A DNA stretch of 64,000 nucleotides, taken from the NCBI GenBank assembly GCA_002422425.1, contig DIVG01000046.1:72358-136357 (forward strand). The letters run 5' to 3'. Positions 55,492 through 64,000 of this stretch are shown here, piece after piece; the first letter of the stretch is position 1, and each line of letters starts with the position of its first letter. Made by a program: the position numbers and the translations under genes. Origin of the DNA: Akkermansiaceae bacterium UBA6138. Its GTDB lineage: Bacteria > Verrucomicrobiota > Verrucomicrobiia > Verrucomicrobiales > DEV007. The notes beneath the pieces were generated by a model that had not been told where the DNA came from, searched no databases, and was given only the letters and a program-made list of their open reading frames with translations.

Positions 55492-58400
55492 ATGAGCGAA
55501 CCATCTCCCCCGTCTGAGGTCCACGGCATCGCCGGAAAGCTGGCGACCGTTTTCATTGATTCGAAGCTCACGCCTCTCGTGGTCGTCGCCTCCGTCCTGC
55601 TCGGACTCTTCGCCGTGATCCTGCTCCCCCGCGAGGAAGAGCCGCAAATCAAAGTCCCCATGATCGACGTCATGGTCGCGATGCCCGGTGCGACCGCGAA
55701 GGAAGTCGAGGAGCGCGTCACCAATCCCATGGAGAAGCTGCTCTGGGAGATCGACGGGGTGGAATATGTCTACTCGATCTCAAAGCCCGGCGAAAGTCTC
55801 GTTATCGTGCGATTCGAAGTTGGCTACGACAACGAGGTTGCCCTCGTGCGTCTTAACCAAAAGCTGCAATCCAACTTTAATCGCATCCCTCCGGGCGTAA
55901 CCGCTCCCCTCATCAAGGCGAAGTCCATCGACGATGTGCCCATCCTCGCCCTGACCCTGCACAGCGATCGCTACGATCCCGTGACTCTGCGGCGTCTCGC
56001 TGCGGAACTCGAAGACGCCGTCAAACAGGTCGCCGATGTCGCCGAGACCACTCTGATCGGAGGGCAGCAGCGCACCATCGTCGCCGAGGTCGATCCGGCG
56101 AAGCTCGCGGCGCGCAACCTTAGCCTCGGCGGCATCATTCCCGTCCTGCAGCAGGCAAACCGTCAGTATCGGGCCGGGGAATTCATCTCGGGGAATCGTC
56201 AGGTTCTCATCGAAAGCGGTGCCTTCCTTCATTCCGCCGACGAGGCCGCCAATGTCGTCCTCGGTGCCTACGAGGGAAAACCTGTTTACCTGCGCGACGT
56301 CGCGATGCTCTCGGATGGTGCCGACGATCCCGTGAACTATGTCCTCCACGGACACGGCGCCGCCTCGGGCCGGACCGGAGGCGAAGAGAATGCCGTCACC
56401 CTTACCGTCGCCAAACGCCCCGGGACTAACGCCATTTCCCTCGCCGAAAAGGTCCTCGGGAAAGTCGAGTCGCTGAAGGGCCGCGTCATTCCCGGCGATG
56501 TCACTGTCTCCGTGACCCGCCACTACGGCGAGACCGCGGCGGAGAAGTCCAACGAACTACTCTATCACATGGGCATCGCCGTGGTCAGTGTCTCGCTCTT
56601 GATTTTGATTATGTTAGGCTGGCGAGAGTCCCTCGTCGTCGCTATCGCGATTCCCTCGACCCTCGCGCTGACCCTGCTCGTCTTTTACCTCTACGGTTTC
56701 ACCCTGAACCGCATCACCCTTTTCGCCCTCATCTTTTCCATCGGCATCCTCGTCGATGACGCCATCGTCGTGGTCGAGAATATCGTGCGGCATTATCGAC
56801 TCCCTGGGAACCGCGGCAAATCGGCCATGACCATGGCGATCGAGGCGGTCAGTGAGGTCGGTAATCCCACCGTGCTCGCGACCTGGGCAGTCATCGCGGC
56901 GATCCTGCCGCTCGCGTTTGTCGGCGGGCTGATGGGCCCCTACATGCGCCCCATTCCGATCGGAGCCGGAGCCGCGATGGTCTTTTCTCTCCTCATCGCC
57001 TTCATCGTCACCCCCTGGGCGGCGGTGCGCATTCTCAAGCGGTCCGAACCCGAGCCCGTCGTCGAGGGGGACCCGGTCGATGGGCACGGCCACGGCAAGG
57101 AAGGCTGGGTGACGACGAGCTACCGCCGCTACATGAACTGGCTCCTCCAGGGGCATCTCCATCAGTGGGCTTTTCTCGGGATCATCGCCGCTCTCCTGCT
57201 CGGGAGCATGGCGCTCGTCGGGATCGGCTTTGTGAAGGTGAAGATGCTACCCTTTGACAACAAGAGCGAGTTCCAGGTCATCATCGACATGCCCGAGGGA
57301 TCGACGCTTGAGCAGACCGCCCGCGTCGCCCGCGAGATGGCCGTCGAGATCGCGGAAGAGCCCGAGGTGACCGACTACCAGATCTACACGGGAACGGCCT
57401 CGCCCTTTAACTTCAACGGGCTCGTTCGTCACTACTTCATGCGCACCGGAGCGAACGTCGCCGATATTCAGGTGAATCTACTCCCGAAGCACGATCGCGA
57501 CGCCGACAGTCACGACATCGCGAAACGGATCCGTCCAAAGCTCGTCCCCATCGCCGAAAAATTCGGAGCGACCATTGCCGTGGCCGAGGTGCCACCGGGA
57601 CCGCCCGTCCTGCAAACCCTCGTCGCCGAAGTCTACGGTCAGGATCGCGCCCATCGCGAAGCCCTCGCCACAGAGGTAAAACGAATTTTCAAGGAGACCC
57701 CCGGCGTCGTCGATGTCGACTGGTACGGCGAAGAGGATCAAAAGCGCTACCTCTTCCACATCGACAAGGAAAAGGCGGCCCTCAACGGCATCACCGCCGA
57801 GACCATTTCCCGGACCCTGAAGATGGCGGTCGACGGCGTCGATGTCGATCTCGCCCATTTCCCCCGCGAACGCGAGCCCGTCGTCGTGCGGGTGAAGCTG
57901 CCGCGCGAAATGCGGGTTGATCCGGAGCAGTTGCTCGGTCTGCGGGTGCGCTCTGGCGACGCCAATGCCCTGCCCGAACCGGGAGGACAGGCCGCGCCAC
58001 CCGCCCTTGTCCCCCTCGGCGAACTCGTCACGATCGAAGAGGACGTCATCGATAAGAGCATCTACCACAAGAATCTCCAGCCCGTCACCTATGTGACCGG
58101 AGACGTCGCCGGGGTCAAGGAAAGTCCCGTCTACGCCATCTTCGAGATGAACGAAAAGCTCGCGCAGCTCGACATGACAACATTCGGCGCGACCGATCCG
58201 AAGCTGAAAATCCTCAACGCCTCGCAGCCTTTCCTCGATGCCGAACCCTCCATGAAGTGGGACGGGGAATGGCACATCACGATCGAGGTCTTCCGTGACC
58301 TCGGGATTGCTTTTGGAGCGGTGTTAGTCCTGATCTACATCCTCATGGTGGGATGGTTCAAGTCTTTCATCACCCCGCTCATCGTGATGGTCGCGATTCC

Positions 58401-58791
58401 CTTTTCCCTGATCGGAGTCCTCCCCGCCCACGGCATGATGGGCGCCTTTTTCTCCGCCACTTCGATGATAGGCTTCATGGCCGGAGGCGGCATCGTCGTG
58501 CGGAACTCCATCATTCTCGTCGACTTCATCCAGTTGCGTCTCCGCGAAGGCATGCCCCTGCGCGAAGCCGTCGTCGATGCCGGAGCGGTGCGCTTCCGAC
58601 CCATGCTCCTCACTGCCCTCGCCGTCGTCGTCGGTGCCAGCGTCATCCTCATGGACCCCATTTTCCAGGGCCTTGCCATCGCCCTCATGGCCGGGGAGAT
58701 CGCGTCGCTCCTCGTCAGTCGCATTGCCGTGCCGGTGATTTATTACATGGTCAATCGCCACGAGCATCCGGAGGCGGATGGAGAGGGGTAG
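55492..58791 (+). CDS. RND-family efflux transporter (AcrB/HAE1-like)
   Basis: 1099 residues, slightly longer than AcrB. Twelve membrane helices with two large periplasmic loops are expected and the hydrophobic pattern fits. The proton-relay Asp pair lies in TM4 (L-V-D422-D423-A-I-V-V-V-E-N). The first periplasmic domain begins EEPQIKVPMIDV and includes MPGATAKEVEERV, a typical RND opening. The second half has FMAGGGIVVRNSIILVDF in place of the TM10 signature. A charged His/Gly insertion (GHGHGKEG, about 540) lies in the central cytoplasmic loop. The substrate is unknown; family resemblance is to multidrug rather than Cus-type metal pumps. Confidence 0.92.
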   Translation: MSEPSPPSEVHGIAGKLATVFIDSKLTPLVVVASVLLGLFAVILLPREEEPQIKVPMIDVMVAMPGATAKEVEERVTNPMEKLLWEIDGVEYVYSISKPGESLVIVRFEVGYDNEVALVRLNQKLQSNFNRIPPGVTAPLIKAKSIDDVPILALTLHSDRYDPVTLRRLAAELEDAVKQVADVAETTLIGGQQRTIVAEVDPAKLAARNLSLGGIIPVLQQANRQYRAGEFISGNRQVLIESGAFLHSADEAANVVLGAYEGKPVYLRDVAMLSDGADDPVNYVLHGHGAASGRTGGEENAVTLTVAKRPGTNAISLAEKVLGKVESLKGRVIPGDVTVSVTRHYGETAAEKSNELLYHMGIAVVSVSLLILIMLGWRESLVVAIAIPSTLALTLLVFYLYGFTLNRITLFALIFSIGILVDDAIVVVENIVRHYRLPGNRGKSAMTMAIEAVSEVGNPTVLATWAVIAAILPLAFVGGLMGPYMRPIPIGAGAAMVFSLLIAFIVTPWAAVRILKRSEPEPVVEGDPVDGHGHGKEGWVTTSYRRYMNWLLQGHLHQWAFLGIIAALLLGSMALVGIGFVKVKMLPFDNKSEFQVIIDMPEGSTLEQTARVAREMAVEIAEEPEVTDYQIYTGTASPFNFNGLVRHYFMRTGANVADIQVNLLPKHDRDADSHDIAKRIRPKLVPIAEKFGATIAVAEVPPGPPVLQTLVAEVYGQDRAHREALATEVKRIFKETPGVVDVDWYGEEDQKRYLFHIDKEKAALNGITAETISRTLKMAVDGVDVDLAHFPREREPVVVRVKLPREMRVDPEQLLGLRVRSGDANALPEPGGQAAPPALVPLGELVTIEEDVIDKSIYHKNLQPVTYVTGDVAGVKESPVYAIFEMNEKLAQLDMTTFGATDPKLKILNASQPFLDAEPSMKWDGEWHITIEVFRDLGIAFGAVLVLIYILMVGWFKSFITPLIVMVAIPFSLIGVLPAHGMMGAFFSATSMIGFMAGGGIVVRNSIILVDFIQLRLREGMPLREAVVDAGAVRFRPMLLTALAVVVGASVILMDPIFQGLAIALMAGEIASLLVSRIAVPVIYYMVNRHEHPEADGEG

Positions 58792-59038
58792 GGGAGAAAG
58801 CCGTCGATTGAAAAAAGTAGCATGGGCATACTGCCTATGTCCTTCCCCTCAACGCCCGTGCGCCATGACACTCGATCCGCGCTCACCCTCACTCTTCACC
58901 TCCGTCGCAAGTTCCCGTAAGGCTCCTTACACATCCGTGGCCATCGGTGAAAGCGAAGCGCATCTGTGGCCATCTGTGTTTGTCAGGAAATGTAATACGG
59001 AATTCGTTCCCTGACTCCGCTCAAAGACCGACTGTTCG
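58792..59038. other. Intergenic region containing a short direct repeat
   Basis: 247 bp downstream of the RND pump and downstream of the convergent truncated ATPase. It contains the direct repeat listed separately. No gene is supported; a short plus-strand frame here lacks any family resemblance. Confidence 0.4.
58932..58978. repeat. 18-bp imperfect direct repeat, CATCYGTGGCCATCKGTG
   Basis: Copies at 58932-58949 and 58961-58978 differ at two positions and are separated by 11 bases. Each copy is itself built from CATC-N-GTG halves. It could be the remnant of a dispersed intergenic repeat; sequence alone does not show a function. Confidence 0.5.
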
Positions 59039-60177
59039 CTAGACCTCTTCGGATTGCAGCATCCAGCGCCAGGCGGGCAGGATTCTGATCGGTCCCGGTA
59101 CCTCGGGGAAGGGCAGGCGCGATTCCGCTGTCAGCAGCAGGTGCTCGACCGCCGGGTATTCCGCGGCCGCAGCCTCCAGGGCGCGAACTTCGCGGGCCAG
59201 CGTCCCGGGGTCGTCAAGGCTCGCGCAAACCTGGATCAATGACTGGCGGCCGTCGGCATTGCGTCTGAGGAAATTCACTTCAAACCCGTCCTTTGTCTTC
59301 ACATAGGTGACGTCGGCACCCCGTCGCACCAATTCATGGTGAACCGCCACCTCGAGCGCGTGTCCGGTGTTCGCCTTCGTGCTCCGATCGAAGATCGGAC
59401 CGAGAGAAAAATCCACCGGATAGATCTTGCGAGGGTTCACCTGCCGACGTTTTTCCGAGTCTGTCGCCACCGGGATCGCCTTCAGGAGAAAAGCGTCCTC
59501 CAAATGGTCGAGCATCTCATAAAGCGATTCCCATCCGGCCGGGATACCCTGCGATTTCAGGGCGGCCTCAAATTTCGTGATGCTGAAGAGTCCTCCCGGG
59601 TTGCCGAGGAGGCGACGCACCATCCAGCGGAGCGCCGTCACATTGCCCACGTGGTGCCGCTCGATCACATCGCGCAGGATCACGACATCCACGTAGCCCT
59701 GCAGCAGTTGCCGCTGCTCGACCGGTGCCAACCCTTGTGCCTCGGGAAAACCCCCTCTCTTCAGGTATTCCGCAAACTGGTGATCGATTCGGACGGCCTG
59801 CCGATGCGTCAGCCGTTGAGTGTCTTCAGGGATCTTCTCTCCATGATGACGGAGATACTCCCGGAAGCTGAAAGGATGGATGGCGATCTCCCAGCGCCGT
59901 CCGCGCATCGAGGTCGCGATCTCGCCGCTCAGTAGCTTCGCGGACGAGCCCGAGAGAAATAGCTCGTGCCCTCCCTCGTCGAGCATCCGTCTGGCAAAAC
60001 TCTCCCACCCGGGAACGGTCTGGATTTCGTCCAGAAAAAGGGTGAGGGGCTCGGTCGTTGCTTCGGGGAAAAGTCGCAGATGGGTTTCCGGGATGAGAGC
60101 GAGTTGCGAAGCCTTCATGCCCGCCAGCCTTTCGTCCTCAAAGTTGAAATAGACGAGGCGCTCAGAGTTGGTCTGAC
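59039..60177 (-). pseudogene. 5'-truncated AAA_14/DUF4143 ATPase
   Basis: The frame from the first Met (60118) gives 359 residues with a Walker B-like L-F-L-D-E-I-Q at about 26-32, a sensor region (LFLSGSSAKLLSGEI), a DUF4143 region (ILRDVIERH onward) and a C-terminal nuclease-like segment (DGFEVNFLR). Family members have an N-terminal P-loop (GxxxSGKT) about 60 residues before that Walker B, and it is absent. In-frame homology continues upstream of the Met (R-L-V-Y-F-N-F-E-D-E-R-L-A-G) to about 60177. Then resemblance stops, with no start codon and a stop further up. The P-loop segment has therefore been lost, and ATP binding is unlikely. The break lies within about 50 bp of a perfect hairpin. 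Intact members are often toxin-antitoxin-like or mobile accessory genes of unclear role. Confidence 0.7.
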
Positions 60178-60196
60178 ACGAGTGGTAAATTAATGG

Positions 60197-60225
60197 AAAA
60201 TTGGACTTCCCTAAAGTCCAATTTT
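60197..60225. repeat. Perfect 12-bp inverted repeat hairpin
   Basis: AAAATTGGACTT and AAGTCCAATTTT flank the 5-base loop CCCTA. It sits just upstream of the point where homology of the truncated ATPase ends. It could be a terminator-like hairpin, the footprint of a mobile element or a recombination scar. The A- and T-ends resemble a bidirectional terminator, but no gene ends here. Confidence 0.65.
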
Positions 60226-60421
60226 AAAACCGTTCCAAACCAAGTTGAAAAAGAGAACGAGGTTAGGGCAGGTGAATCGGCGGCAAAGATCAGATTCCTG
60301 ATAAACTCTTGCCAACGGCAGGGAAGAATTGGAAGCTGTCAGGGAATCCCGTCTGACCGCTTTCCCGTTCACTTTCTTCCGATCTGCTGCCGTCACTCCT
60401 TCCTCTGACAACGTTTAAGCA
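60226..60421. other. Intergenic region upstream of the acyltransferase gene
   Basis: 196 bp with no gene. Together with the hairpin region it makes about 300 bp between the truncated ATPase and the next gene. It presumably holds the acyltransferase promoter. The sequence is less GC-rich than its surroundings, consistent with recent rearrangement. Confidence 0.35.
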
Positions 60422-61660
60422 ATGAACCAAACTCCTCTCGAAAGTGCTGCCGTTTCGCCGCCAGCCTGCACCGCACGTCTGATGTCTGTCGATGCACTGC
60501 GAGGTTTTGACATGCTCTGGATCGTGGGTGCCGGCGCGATCGTGACGGCACTAGAGGGAATGGGCGCGAATCCGCTCACGGACCTGCTCGCGATCCAGTT
60601 GCAGCACGTCGAGTGGGAGGGCTTTCGCTTTTACGATCTCATCTTTCCTCTGTTTCTTTTCATCGTCGGCGTGTCCGTCGTATTCTCGCTCGACAAGGCA
60701 CTGGCGCAAGGCGGGCGGGCTCGGGTTTTGAGCAGGGTCTTCCGGCGCGGATTGCTGCTCTTCGCGGCCGGAGTGTTTTATTATGGCGGTCTGTCGAAAG
60801 CGTGGCCGGAGGTACAACTCGGTGGCGTCCTGCATCGCATTGCCGTCTGCTATGTGTGCGCCGCGCTGATCTATTCCTTCGTGCGCTCGCCGCGCTGGCT
60901 TGGAGTCGTGTGCGCACTACTGCTTACGGGTTTTTGGGCGCTTGTCACCTATGTAGCAGTCCCGGATTTCAAGCTGGAAAGGGAGGTGGTGGAAGAGATA
61001 GCGGAGCGCATCGGGTCCGACTCACCTTTCGACATTGCCGCGGGTGTTCCGGGCCGCGTCACTGGCTTGTATGAGGAAGGGCGGAATCTGGTAAATCATT
61101 TCGACTTCCTCTACCTGCCCGGAAGGAAAGCGCAGCTCTATTATCTCAATGAAGGGATTCTCTCCACCTTGCCCGCGATCGCGCTGACGCTCTTCGGCGT
61201 GCTGGCAGGCCTGTTGCTGAAGAGTGATTCCGAAGGAGCGATCCGGAAAATCGCCTGGCTGGTTGGCGCAGGCGTGGCCTTAATTCTCCTTGGGCTGCTC
61301 TGGAGTGTTTCGTTTCCGCTCATCAAGCGGATCTGGACCTCGTCGTTTGTTTTGGTGGCGGGCGGTTGCAGCGCGCTGCTGCTGGCGCTGTTTTACTGGA
61401 TGGTGGATGTGCGGCGGTGGAGCGGTTGGTGTCAGCCCTTCATCTGGGTCGGTTGCAATGCTTTCACCATTTATCTCGTCAGTCCTATCGTGAATTTTAA
61501 AATGCTTGCATCGCGTTTCACGGGCGGTGATGTGAGCCGGTTTTTTGACCGGCACTTCGCGGCGGGGCTGGGTGACCTTGTCACCGCGTGCACCGGCTTG
61601 CTTCTAGTCATCCTCTTCGCCCGCTTCCTCTATCGGCGACAGATTTTTCTGCGGGTGTAA
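60422..61660 (+). CDS. DUF5009/HGSNAT-like membrane acyltransferase
   Basis: 412 residues and about ten membrane helices. Family marks are S-V-D-A-L-R-G-F-D-M at about 22-31, the loop D-L-I-F-P-L-F-L-F-I-V-G at about 72-83, G-V-L-H-R-I-A near 138, and the late W-T-S-S-F-V-L. The family includes human heparan-alpha-glucosaminide N-acetyltransferase, which moves acetyl groups across a membrane onto amino sugars; the His of G-V-L-H-R-I is the presumed acetyl carrier. In bacteria of this group such genes often sit in glycan-degradation regions, which fits the neighbours. Exact substrate unknown. Confidence 0.82.
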   Translation: MNQTPLESAAVSPPACTARLMSVDALRGFDMLWIVGAGAIVTALEGMGANPLTDLLAIQLQHVEWEGFRFYDLIFPLFLFIVGVSVVFSLDKALAQGGRARVLSRVFRRGLLLFAAGVFYYGGLSKAWPEVQLGGVLHRIAVCYVCAALIYSFVRSPRWLGVVCALLLTGFWALVTYVAVPDFKLEREVVEEIAERIGSDSPFDIAAGVPGRVTGLYEEGRNLVNHFDFLYLPGRKAQLYYLNEGILSTLPAIALTLFGVLAGLLLKSDSEGAIRKIAWLVGAGVALILLGLLWSVSFPLIKRIWTSSFVLVAGGCSALLLALFYWMVDVRRWSGWCQPFIWVGCNAFTIYLVSPIVNFKMLASRFTGGDVSRFFDRHFAAGLGDLVTACTGLLLVILFARFLYRRQIFLRV

Positions 61661-61696
61661 GGCATGTCCGGGATGAGCGTCCCGATTCCCGTTCCT

Positions 61697-63124
61697 TCAC
61701 AAGGCCTTCAACTCGTCCAGCATCTCAAGCAGCGCTTTTGTCAGGATCACCGACGAATTTTTCTCGAATTTCGACGTTCCGATCCAGGTCTCGTAGCCGC
61801 CCAGTTCATGCTGATTCGGAGGGGGCAGGTAGCCGTAGCCGCCGTTCGCCAGAGAGATGGTGAAGGTGTTCGGGAAAGGGCTCTTTTCTTTGATCTCGAG
61901 TCCGATCTCGACGAGCACTTCAAAGGGCAGGGAGACGATAGCCTGGTCTCCGATGCGGATGGCCTGGATGATGACGCTCTCTTTTTTGTCGGGCTCGGAA
62001 TACTGGACGGTCGCGTTCGCATACTGGATGGCTTTGTCGTGAAGCGATTCGCGGTCCTTCTTCGGCAGTTCGAGAAGACGGAGGGCGTGCTCGATCTCTT
62101 CGACGCTCATGTTGCGATAGGTCAACTCGACTTCGCGCTGGCGCATCGCGACGATAGGGTTCTCGTCGTAGGTCTCAATTTTTTTCACGGCGCGCCAGGC
62201 GGCGTCGGCGGTTTTGGCGGCGACGATGCGGACCTGTTCGAAGGGCGCGCGGGGCGGACGTTTGCCGTAAAAGTCGATGTTATTGATGTCGCCGCTCGTT
62301 CCGTTCGTCATCATCGCGACGAAGTTCTCCGGAGGCTTCGAGCCGCCGATGCGGTAGGGCATGACGCGGGCGAACTCGCCGAAATAATCCGCCGAAGCCA
62401 TGCCGACGGATTTTCCCTTTTCATCCATCATCTCCGGTATGCCTCCGACATAGTGCAGGGAGTAGTTTGCAAGAAGTCCGAGGGGACGTCCGCGACGGGT
62501 GCGCACATCGACGATAGAGACCTCGGGATCGGTTGGTCCGGCAGGCTTGAGGAGTTTGTCCCGCGGCGCGTTGGTCTGGACCTGATCCAGTTTCCCGAAG
62601 GGGTTCGGCAGCATCGTGCCGGGCTTGAGATGCCAGCGGCGGTTGTAGACTTCGCCCGGTTCCTCGTCCGATGAACATCCGACTTTCGCGGGTTCGAGTG
62701 ATTCGATCGCCTTGGTGAGCGCGGCGATGACACCCTCGCGCCTCCGGTTCTCGTAGGCAATCCGCCCCTCGGAAGTGTCGCCGCCTTTCGGGGCCGTGTG
62801 GGTGTGGGTGCCGCTCACGAGCATTTCGGTGACCTTCCAGCCGGTCTTTTCGGCGACGGCCGCCTTCGCCTCGTCGGTCATCTCGCGTCCGACACCGATG
62901 TCATCGACCAGCGCGATAACGGCCCGGCCTTCTCCGTTGCGAAAAGCGATCGCACGGACGTGGAGGGGATCGTGGACATAGCTTGAGGCACCCGAGCGCA
63001 ATTGAAAAGGCACCACCGTCGGCGAGATCTCGACCGCCGCCGTGCCGGCCTCGAGACCCTTTTTGTCCTGAGCGTGGAGCGAGGTGGCGAGGAGGAGGGC
63101 GGTGAAGAGGAAAGTGGCTTTCAT
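61697..63124 (-). CDS. Exported neutral/alkaline ceramidase-like hydrolase
   Basis: 475 residues. A signal peptide ends S-L-H-A-Q (about 1-19). The N-terminal ceramidase domain shows G-T-A-A-V-E-I-S-P, V-S-G-T-H-T-H-T-A-P (zinc His pair, about 103-112) and L-L-A-N-Y-S-L-H-Y-V-G (further His). M-M-T-N-G-T-S-G-D-I-N-N near 268-279 matches the catalytic Ser loop of neutral ceramidases (N-G-x-x-G-D). The chain is shorter than full ceramidases (over 650 residues), lacking the C-terminal immunoglobulin-like domain. Many short homologues in Planctomycetes and Verrucomicrobia have unknown substrates, so hydrolysis of ceramide itself is not established. The XylR-like regulator lies 55 bp upstream on the same strand and may control or share the transcript. 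Confidence 0.85.
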   Translation of the reverse strand: MKATFLFTALLLATSLHAQDKKGLEAGTAAVEISPTVVPFQLRSGASSYVHDPLHVRAIAFRNGEGRAVIALVDDIGVGREMTDEAKAAVAEKTGWKVTEMLVSGTHTHTAPKGGDTSEGRIAYENRRREGVIAALTKAIESLEPAKVGCSSDEEPGEVYNRRWHLKPGTMLPNPFGKLDQVQTNAPRDKLLKPAGPTDPEVSIVDVRTRRGRPLGLLANYSLHYVGGIPEMMDEKGKSVGMASADYFGEFARVMPYRIGGSKPPENFVAMMTNGTSGDINNIDFYGKRPPRAPFEQVRIVAAKTADAAWRAVKKIETYDENPIVAMRQREVELTYRNMSVEEIEHALRLLELPKKDRESLHDKAIQYANATVQYSEPDKKESVIIQAIRIGDQAIVSLPFEVLVEIGLEIKEKSPFPNTFTISLANGGYGYLPPPNQHELGGYETWIGTSKFEKNSSVILTKALLEMLDELKAL

Positions 63125-63179
63125 TGGCAGGATCGTATCCGTTAGCAGCGGGGCGATACCAGCCCGTGATTGCGCTCCG

Positions 63180-64000
63180 TCAACGGCTCTGCTTCCGATA
63201 CTCGCCCGGTGTCATCCCGTAGCGCTCGCGATAGGAGGTCTGCAGGTAGTGGGCGTGGGTGAAGCCGGTCAGTTCGGCGATGGTCTCGATCGTGAGATCG
63301 GCGTTGCGGAGGAGGCGGTTGACTTCGCGGAAGCGGACGCGCAGCATTTCGTCCTTGGTGCCGCGTTGCAGGCTCGCTTTCATGCGGCGCTCGAGGGTGC
63401 TGCGAGAGAGGCCGAGCCGGTCGCAGATTTCCCCGACGGCGATGCCGGTAAAGGCCCGCTCGCGGATCAGTTTCACGGCGCGCAGGACGACGGGATCCTC
63501 GATCACAAACTCGTCGGACGAAGCGCGGACTTCGATTCCTTTCGGCGGGATGAGGACTGGTGCGGAACTCACTTTTTCCCCGCGCATGAGCCGGTCGAGC
63601 ATTTCCGCCGCGCGATAGCCAACCGTCTCGCCGTCGAATTTGACACTTGTCAGGGTGGGTGAGGCGAACTCGCAGAGAGTTTCCTCGTTTTCGCATCCGA
63701 CCACGGCCACCTCTTCGGGAACGGCGATGCCGGCGCGTCGGCAGGCGTCGAGGAGCCGCACCGCGAGCTGGTCATTTGTCGCGAAAATCCCGACCGGCTT
63801 TTCGAGGGAGGAGAGCCAGCGAATGAGATCGGTCTGATGCTGCTCCCAGTTTGTCGGGCTGGCCTCGCTGTCGGCGGGGAGCCGGGCGCAGGCGGCACCG
63901 GCCCGCTCCACGCGGGTGACGAAATTTTGAACCCTTTCGCGGAAGAATGACTCGGTGTCGAGGGTGTAGGCGGCGAAGCGGGGGTAGCCGCGGTTGAGGA
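63180..64000 (-). CDS. XylR-like AraC-family regulator with LacI-type sensor, start outside window
   Basis: The frame is open to the window edge (RGYPRFAAYTLD...), so the N-terminus is missing; a GTG at 63911 is not the real start. The visible part contains the second half of a periplasmic-binding-protein-like sensor domain (G-I-F-A-T-N-D-Q-L-A-V; E-V-A-V-V-G-C-E-N-E; P-T-L-T-S-V), typical of LacI/XylR. The last 100 residues are an AraC DNA-binding domain with two helix-turn-helix units (VGEICDRLGLSRSTLERRMK; IAELTGFTHAHYLQTSYRERYG). XylR-type proteins sense a sugar and activate its catabolic genes. The ligand is unknown. Confidence 0.88.
   Translation of the reverse strand, partial: LNRGYPRFAAYTLDTESFFRERVQNFVTRVERAGAACARLPADSEASPTNWEQHQTDLIRWLSSLEKPVGIFATNDQLAVRLLDACRRAGIAVPEEVAVVGCENEETLCEFASPTLTSVKFDGETVGYRAAEMLDRLMRGEKVSSAPVLIPPKGIEVRASSDEFVIEDPVVLRAVKLIRERAFTGIAVGEICDRLGLSRSTLERRMKASLQRGTKDEMLRVRFREVNRLLRNADLTIETIAELTGFTHAHYLQTSYRERYGMTPGEYRKQSR

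Overview
The window looks like a chromosomal segment of a Gram-negative, GC-rich bacterium, most likely a Verrucomicrobiota member. The best single clue is the lexA promoter: it carries TGTTC-N4-GAACA, the LexA operator that I recall being described for Verrucomicrobia. Other support comes from outer-membrane-type lipoproteins, a two-partner-secretion (TPS) exoprotein, an RND pump, a short Lys-rich MGDKSPKS-type protein, a fused beta-propeller/M28 peptidase, and frequent starts without a Shine-Dalgarno sequence or with TTG/GTG. A complete Mrp Na+/H+ antiporter fits a marine or saline habitat. I saw no rRNA, tRNA, CRISPR array, prophage or intact transposon.

Layout. 1-2424: 3' part of a secreted TolB-like propeller/M28 peptidase/PDZ protein. 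2681-17902: one 5073-residue exoprotein with a TPS/filamentous-haemagglutinin N-terminus and about 57 copies of a GHGG-centred repeat. 17910-19531 (minus): a MnmM-type methyltransferase behind a DAO-family flavoprotein, together a plausible split replacement for MnmC in tRNA wobble-uridine modification. 19708-25271: ankyrin lipoprotein, glgC, glmS and an ACT-domain protein. 25283-32667 (minus): tightly overlapping operon mrpA(B)-C-D-E-F-G followed by SpoIIM-like and RDD membrane proteins. 32964-38554: GspE/PilB-type ATPase, a small membrane-anchored protein, trhO, a NahK-like sugar kinase and corA. 38576-43769 (minus): uppP, a tandem alpha/beta-hydrolase, a DacA-type lipoprotein and a TPR protein. 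43848-47563: lexA, a trypsin-like protease, an aminotransferase class IV and a DMT transporter. 47796-53215: a four-gene unit of a class B PBP, a class A-like PBP whose SxxK lysine is replaced by Phe, a small membrane protein and a Gfo/Idh/MocA oxidoreductase. 53281-58791: RRM protein, the small Lys-rich protein and an RND adaptor/pump pair. 59039-64000: a 5'-truncated AAA/DUF4143 ATPase, a DUF5009-type acyltransferase, a ceramidase-like hydrolase and the C-terminal part of a XylR-like AraC regulator.

How the genes work together. Much of the window serves the envelope: GlmS (amino-sugar supply), UppP (lipid carrier recycling), two PBPs and a DacA-like carboxypeptidase make and trim peptidoglycan, while Mrp, CorA and the RND pump handle ions and efflux. 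TrhO and the MnmM/DAO pair both act, or probably act, on tRNA U34. The most unusual items are the giant GHGG-repeat exoprotein, with its five inserted modules and bracketing modules, the MnmM/flavoprotein operon, the catalytically altered class A PBP, and the fusion of an Mrp operon to SpoIIM/RDD genes.
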